This document shows positions 27,483 through 35,708 of a stretch of DNA of 36,263 nt, piece after piece. Numbering within the stretch: the first letter of the stretch is position 1; the number at the start of each line of letters is the position of its first letter. The stretch spans positions 41,894 to 78,156 of the forward strand of contig NW_005178788.1 of NCBI RefSeq assembly GCF_000350225.1, in the 5' to 3' direction. Position numbers and translations under genes: made by a program. This DNA comes from Chondrus crispus (taxonomy: Eukaryota > Rhodophyta > Florideophyceae > Gigartinales > Gigartinaceae). Below the pieces are notes generated by a model. It made no database searches and was not told the origin of the DNA. It was given only the letters and a program-made list of their open reading frames with translations.

Positions 27483-28740
27483 TTGGTACTCCTACCTCCC
27501 GCGCTTGGGCGACTTAACGCGCCACGGTGCTTCGCTGGGCTCCCCGCAATGCTCGCGCCCAACGACCGCTTGACAGCCTCGGGTAGGCGCACACGAACTG
27601 TACCGACGGTCCACCGACGCTCGCGGAAGGCTGGTACCGGGCATGGGGGCCGCGCCGGCCCCGTGATTTCGCGGAGGGGCGGCCGCCTCAACACCGAGCC
27701 GCGAGGGCTCTCCGGATGAACTGTTTGCCGGAGCCAGCGGGCGGTGAGGGTGAGATCCTGTTGGCCCCCCAAGGTGGACGCAGACAGTACCGAATGGTTG
27801 GCTCCCCTTCTCCACGAGGACGAGGAAGCCAAAAGTGGTGATGCACCTACCCCGCGGCCTCGCGGAGGAGCGTCAGCTCCAACCCCAAACCAGGGGGGCC
27901 CTGAGGACGAGGAAGCACCGCATTCGCTCAGGGTCCCCGCGGAAGCCGTGGTAGCCGCCTCGGCGCCACGGATGGGTGGAGCCCACCGCGGGGTGGTACT
28001 GTCCCGCGAGGGCGGTGGAATCAACGCTTCGATGGCAGGGAGAATGGCACAGCCGTCCCCATAGGAGGCGATCCCTCGCCACCCGTTGGCGGCACGCGTG
28101 TCGCTGCAGTTACCCTTCTCACCGACAAGGCCGCCTTTGCAGGAGACTGGCCCATCGCTGGGTCTTTCTCGATCTCCGTCGCCATCGGGGCCGCCTCAAG
28201 GGGGATTCTCCTCTAACTACCGGGGCGGACATCTGCGTAAAAGTCCTTACGGTATCTTCCGGGGGCGTGGGGCCAACCGAGCCCCACTCAGACCCTAGAC
28301 CGTCGAAGATAATTATTCCCCGGTGTCACCGTTGGGAAATCCGTCCGCGGAGCATCTCCGGGGCAGCTACGGCACGCCCCGACATCCGCAGACGGTGGAC
28401 AAGCTCGTGGCTCGGGAATACTGGACGGGCGATCTCCCAGAGATTCCAAGCCCTGTCGGTCCTCGAGACGCGGCTCCGGCGAGGTTTCTATTACCGTCGA
28501 GCCGTCGGCCCTGTCCAGCGGGTTGGGGGCAGCTGGCGTTACCGCCGCTGCTCTTAACCTACCCACCGTTCAGACGAGCTACGGGAGTCTCTGCACGGGA
28601 ATACTCCGGTGCGATCTCGACACGGGAAGGCGAGGCAGTCTCGCCCCAGCCCTCGACCGTGTTGCTGGCGCTGTCGTGGCCGGCACCGTCGGGTTTCCCC
28701 CTGTCCTTTGATCCGTTATCGGTACTGTACGGGTGAGAGA
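27483..28740 (+). pseudogene. Patchwork of protein-like frames after pol, unknown
   Basis: Between the repeats and the nested solo LTR, stretches on the plus strand look like ordinary protein but keep changing frame: 27744-28064 (HEDEEAKSGDAPTPRPRGG, Pro/Ala/Glu-rich), about 27960-28213 (VAAVTLLTDKAAFAGDWP, SFSISVAIGAASRG), about 28215-28330 (LTTGADICVKVLTVSSGG), 28323-28510 (TVDKLVAREYWTGDLPEI) and about 28490-28711 (GLGAAGVTAAALNLPTVQ, ending GTVGFPPVL-stop). This could be a decayed or error-ridden third gene in the env position, or a captured gene. No membrane or envelope features are seen and I recognise no family. An alternative minus-strand frame (28024-27464) is Arg/Pro-rich and less convincing. 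Confidence 0.35.
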
Positions 28741-29028
28741 GGGTGATTAGGACCTGTCGATCAAGAAGTCAGTGGAGATGGAATACGGTTAGTCGCGTCA
28801 GGAAGCAGGGATCGCAACCGCATGGAAATTAGCGCCCGGCTCACATGGCCAAGCGAAAAACCGCCATGCTGCCCGACCGGGGCGCCGGCGCTTGCCCATG
28901 ACGGAGAGGGTCCGCGCAGTGAGGTCGTCGGCTGCCAAGCGGCGGCTAGTACCGATACGGAATGTTCGCGCCAAGGATGGCCGTGGTGGGAAGACTTGAA
29001 GTGGAAATGCAGTCTCCGGGACGGACGG
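28741..29028. other. Spacer before the nested solo LTR, nothing recognised
   Basis: 288 bp without a convincing frame. It belongs to element 3, because element 3 sequence resumes after the solo LTR, and it ends in GACGG, the left target duplication. Confidence 0.5.
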
Positions 29029-29699
29029 TGTAGTATAATGACCGGCGCGAGCGCGCGGAGGTCATCGGACGGCCGTATACGGTATACACGTGGGCGGCTG
29101 TGCCCACGTGTAGCGAGTGCGCGCGCATGCCGAGCGGTCGTAATCTGGCGTACGTGTACAGTAGTGCACGTGTCGTCCGAGCGGTAGTCTACGCGTGTTA
29201 CGTGTGCGCGGTAGCACACGTGTCGTCCGTGCGGTAGTCTGTAAACAACACGCGTGTACAGTAGTGCACACGTGTAGTAGCAGCGTCCGTGCGGTAGTAG
29301 CAATTATGGCGCTAGTTTTTTAATTGTGTACAGTACCCGGCACGCACTAGGTGGCAGGTACTGTACTACTGTACTGGGACAGGTGTCCGAGGCGTCCCCC
29401 TGCCGGGTTAAGACCTGGCACCCGTCCCCACCAGTAAACGGGGGCAAGCTCGCCCCCGTCCCTTTTGCGCCTACGTACGTCCGTTTTCGGTTGTCTGTCG
29501 CGCGCGCTGGCTTCTAACCCGTTACCGGTCGCTCCCGTTCACGCACCACGGGGCGACTGCGCGTAACCGGCCAGTGAGCCACTCCCTTTTCGCGAGCTCG
29601 TCCGATCGGTTCAATTGGCGCGTCGCGTCCGCGCCGCGTGCTCCCTCGCTAAAGCCTCCGCCTCTCACCCAACCCAGGGCGGAGAGGAGTTATCCCACA
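29029..29699 (+). mobile_element. Solo LTR of the element-2 family nested in element 3, TSD GACGG
   Basis: 671 bp from TGTAGTATAATG to TTATCCCACA, nearly identical to 15842-16511 read on the opposite strand. I saw only scattered single-base differences, for example near 29179, 29207 and 29402. GACGG lies directly on both sides (29024-29028 and 29700-29704). No internal sequence is present. The two flanks are continuous element 3 sequence leading to its polypurine tract. Confidence 0.93.
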
Positions 29700-29725
29700 G
29701 ACGGCACGAGGACGTGCGGTCATTT

Positions 29726-29738
29726 AAGAAGGGGGGTT
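29726..29738 (+). other. Element 3 polypurine tract
   Basis: AAGAAGGGGGGTT directly precedes the TGTGG start of the 3' LTR. It has the same position and a similar G6 core as the element 2 tract. Confidence 0.75.
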
Positions 29739-30338
29739 TGTGGTACAATTGCCAAGTGGCGCTACTGCACTAGGCGGGCGCCAGAGGCCTCGCCAAGTAC
29801 AGTAGTAAGATGTTAACCGATACGGGGCATACGTGGCCAGCACGTGTAGATGTGGCCACGTGGGAGTCCACGTGCAGTTAGTGGCACCAGCTAGTGCAGG
29901 TGTACACGTGGTGCGCGACCGATCGGTGGGTTAGTACAGTAGTCATTTTTAGTTACCGTAAGTTACAGTAAGCTGGCTACAGTATGTACAGCTACTGTAG
30001 TCCGTCCGGTGCCACCGCCCTACTAGGGGGTATAAGATAGGGGGGCACCGGGCTGGAGGTAAACCGAGGCAAGCACGCCTCCCCTTACTTCCTACCCTAG
30101 TCCTTTACCGTACGGTTAAGTAAGTCCCGGAGGTTTCCAGCTCGCCACCGGTTGTACTGCTCTACACCCCAGTACGACTGCGCGTGTCCAGTGCGGTGTA
30201 CCTCCCTTGTCCTGTGCTTCCTACCGTTCCGGATTATTCTACCTGACGCTCCAGTGTAGCGGTCCCCCAAGCTCCCTCATTTTAGGTACAGCCTGTCCTT
30301 TTCCGTTTACGGTTTAGCGTCCCTACGGTTGTACCACA
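29739..30338 (+). repeat. Element 3 3' LTR
   Basis: 600 bp, two substitutions against 18489-19088 (G for T near 29892, A for C near 29989). It is followed by the GCAGC target duplication and then piggyBac-like coding sequence on the minus strand. The TATA-like TATAAGATA is at 30031. Confidence 0.97.
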
Positions 30339-30774
30339 GCAGCCTGCACTGTTCTAAGTAAAGTCATTTTCTTGACCTCAGTTGCGTGGACCCGAGTAAC
30401 GCCGTCCGCATCCGAGGCCGCCGGCACAGCGTCAGGGCTATCCGCTAGCATTGCACACCGTGTGCTTTCCACGAGTCCAGTGGACCGCACGTGACGCACT
30501 TTAAACTTGAAGGAATTTCCCAAGCATAGCTGGAACCGTAAATGTCTGCTTGAAAAGCCCCCTCGTTTCCGACAAAGAATCCCGGCAGAACTTTTAGAAC
30601 CTCCCCTTCATATCTAGAGCCCTCTTTCATGCCGGCTGCCGCCACTAATGGCTTCATGACCCACGCGTGCAAAGAGGGTTCGCGAAGCGCTTGACATAGT
30701 CTCTTGCAAGCGCCCTCCCCCTTCGTCCTTGGTGCTAATCTCGTCCTCAGCACCAACCTCCGAGTCCACAACAC
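30339..30774 (-). pseudogene. piggyBac-like transposase, middle part up to the element 3 insertion
   Basis: Two frames follow each other. In 30774-30445, the stretch from about 30690 (LREPSLHAWVMKPLVAAAG, then GFFVGNEGAFQADIYGSSYAW) is protein-like. From about 30525 the frame 30523-30339 takes over (GNSFKFKVRHVRSTGLVES ... EVKKMTLLRTVQAA). One G too few in TTGGGAAA explains the switch. The last codons at 30339 continue in the same frame into 18488 once element 3 and one GCAGC are taken out, so both parts belong to one gene. No separate domain recognised. Confidence 0.65.
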
Positions 30775-32356
30775 CAGTGACGATGTCGGACTTTAGCGCG
30801 TTAACAGCCACCACTATTTGGGCTTTCGTAGCTCGGGCGTCCAGGCTCCAATTGAATGCACCAAGTATGGCCTGCAGGTCTGCTTTGGTTTGTGAACCTA
30901 GCCTGCTCGCAGACCACGACATGATTTGTTCTGCTATTGTCCGTGTAGAGGGGAGCCTCTGCATTTGTGCCTTTTTCATGTTAAGCACTGAGATAACATC
31001 CTCCCATTTGTGCTCAATTCGCGTCCTTACAACCAGGGCATCAGATGGCATAGCATCACTACCTGCCATTAGCACTTTGCCTTGGAGGGCCCACGACAGT
31101 CCGCCCAGACGGGACTCATAGTCTCTACACAATGCAGGAATAAAACCGTGGGCAGTTCGGGAGGTAAACCTAAAAGCCCGTAGAAGGAACCACACGGGGT
31201 CCTGTGACTGGTAGTGCGTTAGAAATGTCAGTCGTTCCAGAACTTCATCAACAGATATGCGACCAGATGCACACCTCTTCGATAGGACCACTGAACGAGA
31301 CGCTCTTTCTTCAATACTGTCATCATAGACAATCATCGCCATTTCCAACTTTGAGGTTGCGGCGTCGTGCCTAAATGCATCCCTGCACACAACTGTAAAG
31401 CAGCGAGAAGGGAATAATGCCGAGTTGTTATGTATCAGCGCAGCAATGCGCCCAGAACAGCTTTCACGGTACACACAGGCCTCTGTCCGATGGGCACTAG
31501 ACGCACGGCCTTCCCTGTTTTTGTAACGTGCAGTGTACACCGCCCTGCAACTTCTTTCGGAGACGTCCATGCCCTTGTGGCGCCTCGAGATAGGCCCATT
31601 ACCAAATACAAATAGATACCACATATCGCGCTTATGAGTTCCGATCAAACTAGCACCTAGGGTCTCGGACAGAAACGCAACAGTCTCTTTTGAATTATAT
31701 CCACGGTCGGCCGCAAAAATCGCGTCGGGCATAGGACGCAAAGCCCCAGGGGTTGACGCACCTTGAACCAACTGGACGAGGCGCTCCCATGTATGCAAAA
31801 GCTTCTCACCAGTTCTCGTGAAGTGGCATGCCAAAAAGAAGAGGTTCAGGGCTGAACACAGTGCGTTCCCGACGGGGCCCAATCCCTTTTTCAGATTGTT
31901 ATGCTGTTGAAGGTGGCTCAGTTCCGTGACTGCACGAGAGGCCATTCGTAGATGGTCATCTTCGAGTGACAGTACAGTAGCGTTTTGTACGTATAAAAGC
32001 TGACGGTTAATCGCAGCTGTCTCGGACTCTACTTCGGTTATCAAATTTGTCGCACTAGTCGCGCTTCGTGACCAGCCTGTGATACTGTAGTCATGCGTAG
32101 CGCTGCGAGACGAAGAGCCGCTTAAACATCCCCATACTTCATGGTATCTCTCTGAAGAGATGCCTATTTGAAAGAAATGGCCTTCCTCCGCCTCATTGCA
32201 CACAGTGCTCGGTGACTCGTTATAAGAGGCGCATAATAAATGAAGTATGAGCAAGCCCAGTAGTTCTTTTTTGCTAGTTGGGGGCTGCCCTCGTTGGTGT
32301 AGAGCCTTATTTGCGACGTACTTCAACTTCTCAAATAGACAGTCTGTCACAACCAA
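30614..32356 (-). pseudogene. piggyBac-like transposase, main catalytic frame
   Basis: A 580-residue frame; the first codon is TTG (32356) and is not a real start. Residues 30-80 (KKELLGLLILHLL ... ISSERYHEVWGCL) match the opening of the piggyBac DDE_Tnp_1_7 domain. LSLEDDHLRMAS at about 130-140 holds the first catalytic Asp (133/134), and FAADRGYNSKETVAFL holds the second (D217). The third Asp lies in the KGGVD motif at about 18.0 kb. Residues about 486-523 (TKADLQAILGAFNW, ATKAQIVVAVNALKS) look like a SAP-type DNA-binding helix pair. Second and third Asp are unusually far apart for piggyBac. It would cut and paste DNA at TTAA sites if intact. Here it is split by element 3 and has frame changes. 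Confidence 0.8.
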
Positions 32357-32820
32357 GTCAAAGGACTTACATGGGGTTCGTCCTGTCCTGTCCCAGCACT
32401 GCCCGTTTTGCTTGTAATATCAGAGGTTATCCTGTCCAACACGGTGTTTGCTTCTTCCAAGAAGCGACCCTCCAATTCCGTGTTTACATCGTCAATGCGC
32501 ACAGTGACAGGCTCAAATGGGCTAGCATATTCCCAGTCCTGGAGGCCTCCGCTTCGCTGTGCTCTCTCCTCTAACTCCTCAGTAGTCACAGTGGCCCGGA
32601 GGTCCTGTTCTTCAACGGCTTCAACGTCGTTCCAGTGGCCTCGCGAAAAGCGTTCATCATCATAGTCATAATAAATACCACTAAAGAGGTCCTGAGCCAG
32701 TGCTGAGCCGGACTCCGTCCATGCCCCCTCATAGCGCACTGGGAAAAGAGCCCACAGCTCTTCCGCAGTGACAATAGTATCAATCTCCATAATGCTTCCG
32801 GACTCTCTTTGTTGAATCAT
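32347..32820 (-). pseudogene. piggyBac-like transposase, upstream frame (acidic N-terminal region)
   Basis: A 157-residue frame just before the catalytic frame, rich in Glu/Asp (IYYDYDDERFSRGHW, EELEERAQRSGG), like the acidic N-termini of piggyBac transposases. Near its end the minus strand reads CCCCATGTAAGTCC, a strong 5' splice site (GTAAGT at about 32370). Joining to an acceptor such as TATTTGAG at about 32330 would lead into the catalytic frame without a stop. A short intron is therefore plausible; RNA evidence would settle it. Confidence 0.55.
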
Positions 32821-33215
32821 GGGAAGTGGCAGGGGACGGTTGCTGCTCTTGCAAGAACGCCAAGTCGCTAGCGTCTAACGAATCTGGCTCCCCGCCTTCT
32901 AATATGGCCGTCGTTGGAGCAAGGCCTTGGCCAAGTTGAGATGAAGGTATTGGCGGTTCAGGGAATTGATCAGTAGTGGAAGGGCGTAGAGGAGATTCAG
33001 ACAGTTCAGGAGACATAGAGAACTGATTGTAGCTCAACAGGGGCGTCTCCTATGTGTGTATGGAGTTGGAGTGCTGTGCGCTTTGTGACGCAGGGAGAAG
33101 GGTTGCCATTTGACTGTTTTGGGAATTATCCCCGTCATGTATGAAATCTTGTGATTCGCTGCCAGTCGGCCATTCAGTGTCCAAACATTCGCTAGCCAGG
33201 GGCGCTCTCTAAGGA
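32780..33215 (-). pseudogene. piggyBac-like transposase, probable N-terminus
   Basis: A Ser/Pro/Gln-rich frame (MSPELSESPLRPSTTDQFPE, SDLAFLQEQQPSPAT) runs to the stop at 32780 and overlaps the next frame by 41 bases. Upstream of 33037 the same frame stays protein-like (ECLDTEWPTGSESQDFIHDG, MATLLPASQSAQHSNS) except for a TAG at 33050-33052. The true start is uncertain; ATG codons occur near 33225. The TAG and the frame change at about 32800 mean either introns or decay. Confidence 0.45.
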
Positions 33216-33240
33216 GTATGTTGGTCAGTAGTCATACGTC

Positions 33241-33800
33241 GACTGGACATGGTCAAGGGAAGTAGCTGGAATGAGGCAGGGTGCGGGGGATCCTAGACCT
33301 GTTTAGGGTGGGTAGTGGCCTCAGAAGTGACAGGCACGATGTAGAGGTCGTAGAGCTGCAGCACGTTGTGAGAGAAAGTAGATCGTGAAGTTTTCTGACA
33401 TGTACCCAGGGAGGCTTGTGTGCCTTTCCGTAGTAGATGATCTCAAAAATTGTTCTACAGTGCTCAGTTATACAACCAATCAATTTCAGTAGTAGAAGTT
33501 GTAGACGCTGTAGTAAATTTGGAAGTTCACTATCTCGTGTGAGACTCTCACAAAAAAACCTAAAATCGTCTACAGTAATCTCTCTTTATAAGAATGAGAA
33601 CCGGGAAATGACATTATTATTCATGTAAAGAGAATATTCCTATGGCGGCAGTTATGATGCTTGTCCAGCAAGGTTACTGGCCCCTGAAAAGAAGGAATCA
33701 ATTCTCGTCTGCTTCTGCGTTTGCACTTTGGCAGCTGAGAGATAGATCTCTTCTGATGCACCGAAGGTACTGTAGTACAGCCAAATTCGGAACATCCGTC
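33241..33800. other. Intergenic, nothing recognised
   Basis: AT-richer than the retroelements, with no long frame on either strand. It is possibly the promoter side of the piggyBac-like gene. I could not identify piggyBac terminal repeats with TTAA. Confidence 0.5.
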
Positions 33801-33904
33801 TGACCATTATAGTATAATCATATATATATAATCATTATACTATAATGCCATTATAGTATAATGATTATACCAACCAGATCTCGGACATCTGTTTGGCCGT
33901 TTTA
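33784..33904. repeat. AT-rich inverted repeats flanked by a degenerate direct repeat
   Basis: CATTATAGTATAAT (33805-33818) pairs with ATTATACTATAATG (33834-33847) around a TA-rich loop. A further copy (CATTATAGTATAATG) starts at about 33850. Outside lies a degenerate direct repeat: CCAAATTCGGAACATCCGTC at about 33781 and CCAGATCTCGGACATCTGTT at about 33874. It may be a MITE or duplication scar. Confidence 0.5.
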
Positions 33905-34256
33905 GAGGACCAAAATACGTTCCCTTCTACATACTGTACTCCATGGGATAAAGCGACATTCGAAATACTATATTCTTATGTCGTATATGAATAAATGTCA
34001 TGAAAATAGGGATGTTTTGGCCATTCCCAGGACGGGAAACAGTGTGTGTATTCTACTAAAAAGAATATTCTTTTGCAGGTCATTCTTTTAAAGAGAGACT
34101 ACTGTACTATTTGTACACCCCTGAAATCGTCTACAAACGGAGCATAGGGGTAGATCAAACTTCCGCGAGGGATCGGAGACCATGCACAGTCATTGCTGTG
34201 CAGCGACACTCCGCATCACATCAGTCATTCAGCGCGCGGCACTTGTTCCGTGCACC
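33905..34256. other. Intergenic, nothing recognised
   Basis: No convincing frame or RNA gene seen. Two or three TACTGTA motifs occur (near 33932 and 34100). Confidence 0.45.
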
Positions 34257-34412
34257 AGCTTTCCTTGTTCTTGTGTTGTGTATCATAACAACACATTGTG
34301 TATCAGGCTGATAGTATCAGCCTGATACACAACACAAGAAAAAGGAAAGCTGATATTATCAGATACGGTTACCGTATCTGATACGGTATCAGTGATACTA
34401 TCAGGCCCTGAT
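34257..34412. repeat. Cluster of palindromes (hairpin-forming)
   Basis: AGCTTTCCTTGTTCTTGTG (from 34257) pairs with the arm ending GGAAAGCT at 34351, about 37 bp per arm with a 20-bp interruption in the left arm that repeats TGTGTATCA. A perfect 21-bp palindrome centred on GGTTACC lies at 34360-34380, and GATACGGTATC follows. Repeated TGATA/TATCA words join them. It may be the end of a DNA transposon or a fold-back element. Confidence 0.65.
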
Positions 34413-34415
34413 ACT

Positions 34416-34959
34416 GGGCGACTCCTGAAATTCTAAAATCGCAAATTGTGTTGACCAAATCGGGATTTTGTGACACACAAACGGCGCGTTGTGCACACAC
34501 AACGCGCCGTTTTCTCGGACGGGCGACCCCATGCTAGGTTAAATGTGTATCGCACAAATGTCAAAATGTGCGCGCGTACAATCCAAATTTACTGTACACA
34601 GAGAAAGCGTCGGCCGCCGCCCGACCGACGAGACTCGACATCTACATCCTACCGAGCATGGCTCTGAATGAGAAGTAGCAATAGAATAGCCATTTGGTCA
34701 TTCATGGTTCTGACGGTGGCTGCTCGGTGAAAACACTATCATGATTGAGCTTAGCTCACAGCACACACTGTAGATAGAGCTCCGGCGGCGTCATCGCCGG
34801 CGTCCGGTGCCGTGCTCGTCGTTAGGAACGAGTTCAAAGCATGCGTACAGTAGGGGGACGCACATTATGTGCGTAAGCATTTCCGTGGTAAAACTCATTT
34901 TTGGTTCACAAGAAAGAGAAATATGACTCTGACACAAAAAATAATTTCCGGAGGCGCCC
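34416..34959. mobile_element. MITE-like element with terminal inverted repeats, TSD ACT
   Basis: Left end GGGCGACTCCTGAAATT (34416) matches the inverted right end GGGCGCCTCCGGAAATT (ending 34959) at 15 of 17 bases. ACT flanks both sides (34413-34415 and 34960-34962). Without the insert the target would read CCTGATACTATCAGG, a palindrome centred on ACT. It has no transposase frame. Inside is a strong hairpin with 15-bp arms (34479-34493 and 34498-34512). A 3-bp duplication and GGG start would fit Harbinger or CACTA superfamilies, but neither is proven. Confidence 0.55.
34479..34512. repeat. Perfect 15-bp inverted repeat
   Basis: AAACGGCGCGTTGTG, loop CACA, CACAACGCGCCGTTT. It lies inside the MITE-like element, 63 bp from its left end. 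Confidence 0.9.
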
Positions 34960-34962
34960 ACT

Positions 34963-35430
34963 ATCAGGCGACTCCCATCTCTTAATGTACACGTAGGCGA
35001 ACAACAAGGGTTTGACACACGCCGGCATCAATGCAACCCCAATTGTCCTTCCTGCCGGACAGCTGTCGTCCAAACGGCTACTATTACAGTACTGCAGGCG
35101 TCTTCACTCCTCAACTCCTTCCAGCTCTGCAACTGGCATTCGCCCCACCTGTCCACGTGACCACCAAGCACCAGCCGAGCCGCCCTGCGATTGCGCCTAC
35201 GCCCCTTTTCCTTTTCCGTCCCGCGCCGCTCTCCGCGACCTCCCCCATCCGCGCAATCCAAACATACAGAATAAATTCTGCGTGTTTGTTGTATGTCGGT
35301 TATGGCCTTTTCTGAGAACGGCAAGGCTCTTGTTTGGTTCATTTATTAATTGACAGTGTAGCTAAGACAGTTTTGCCCTGCTACACTAAGTTGTCTTTTC
35401 TGATGCAGATACAGGGGGGGGGGTCGCTCA
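34963..35430. other. Intergenic, no convincing gene
   Basis: Short overlapping frames exist on both strands (about 35012-35353), but none has a recognisable motif. The plus strand is pyrimidine-rich. A run of ten G follows at about 35413-35423. Confidence 0.45.
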
Positions 35431-35708
35431 ATAGTGCCTACTTTAGTAGTGCTTCCCTCTATATAGTGCTATGGCTCACCCTCTGGCACAGGTTATCATA
35501 AGCTCACACGTGTAATATCCGGCATGGTTCAGTACTCAAAGGATGAAGTTATTTAGTTGTGTTCTACAGGCTTTGTTGTGTTTGTGTTAGCAATGTGCTT
35601 TGTCCCCAAATATATGTATTTGAGCCTCCTTTATATAGTGCCATCCCTCCAATAGTGCCATAGCTAGAGGTATGTCACGCTATAGCACTATATCGTAGGA
35701 GGCACTGT
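35431..35708. repeat. MITE-like inverted repeat with TAGTGC subterminal motifs
   Basis: ATAGTGCCTACTTTAGTAGTGC near 35431 resembles the inverted right end at 35685-35708 (AGTGCCTCCTACGATATAGTGC when reversed). TAGTGC occurs five times forward (about 35432, 35446, 35465, 35637, 35653) and twice reversed near the right end. Repeated subterminal hexamers are typical of hAT-like non-autonomous elements. No clear target duplication was found. Confidence 0.4.

Larger units (their letters stand above)
18489..30338 (+). mobile_element. Element 3: full-length Ty3/gypsy chromovirus, TSD GCAGC
   Basis: LTRs at 18489-19088 and 29739-30338 are both 600 bp, begin TGTGGTACAATTG and end GTTGTACCACA. They differ at only two positions that I can find (near 18642 and 18739 in the 5' copy). 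GCAGC lies directly outside both (18484-18488 and 30339-30343). Inside are a primer-binding site, gag, pol with chromodomain, a 3.2-kb untranslated or remnant region, a nested solo LTR and a polypurine tract. The element split a piggyBac-like gene on the opposite strand. The LTR identity implies a recent insertion, yet pol has two frame breaks and a nonsense codon as written. Confidence 0.95.

Noticed and set aside
27483..28740. Envelope gene of an errantivirus-like element
   Set aside because: No signal peptide, furin-like site or transmembrane anchor seen, and chromoviruses normally lack env.
35012..35353. Overlapping frames of about 100 codons on both strands
   Set aside because: No motif, no preferred start context and similar openness on both strands; not supported as a gene.
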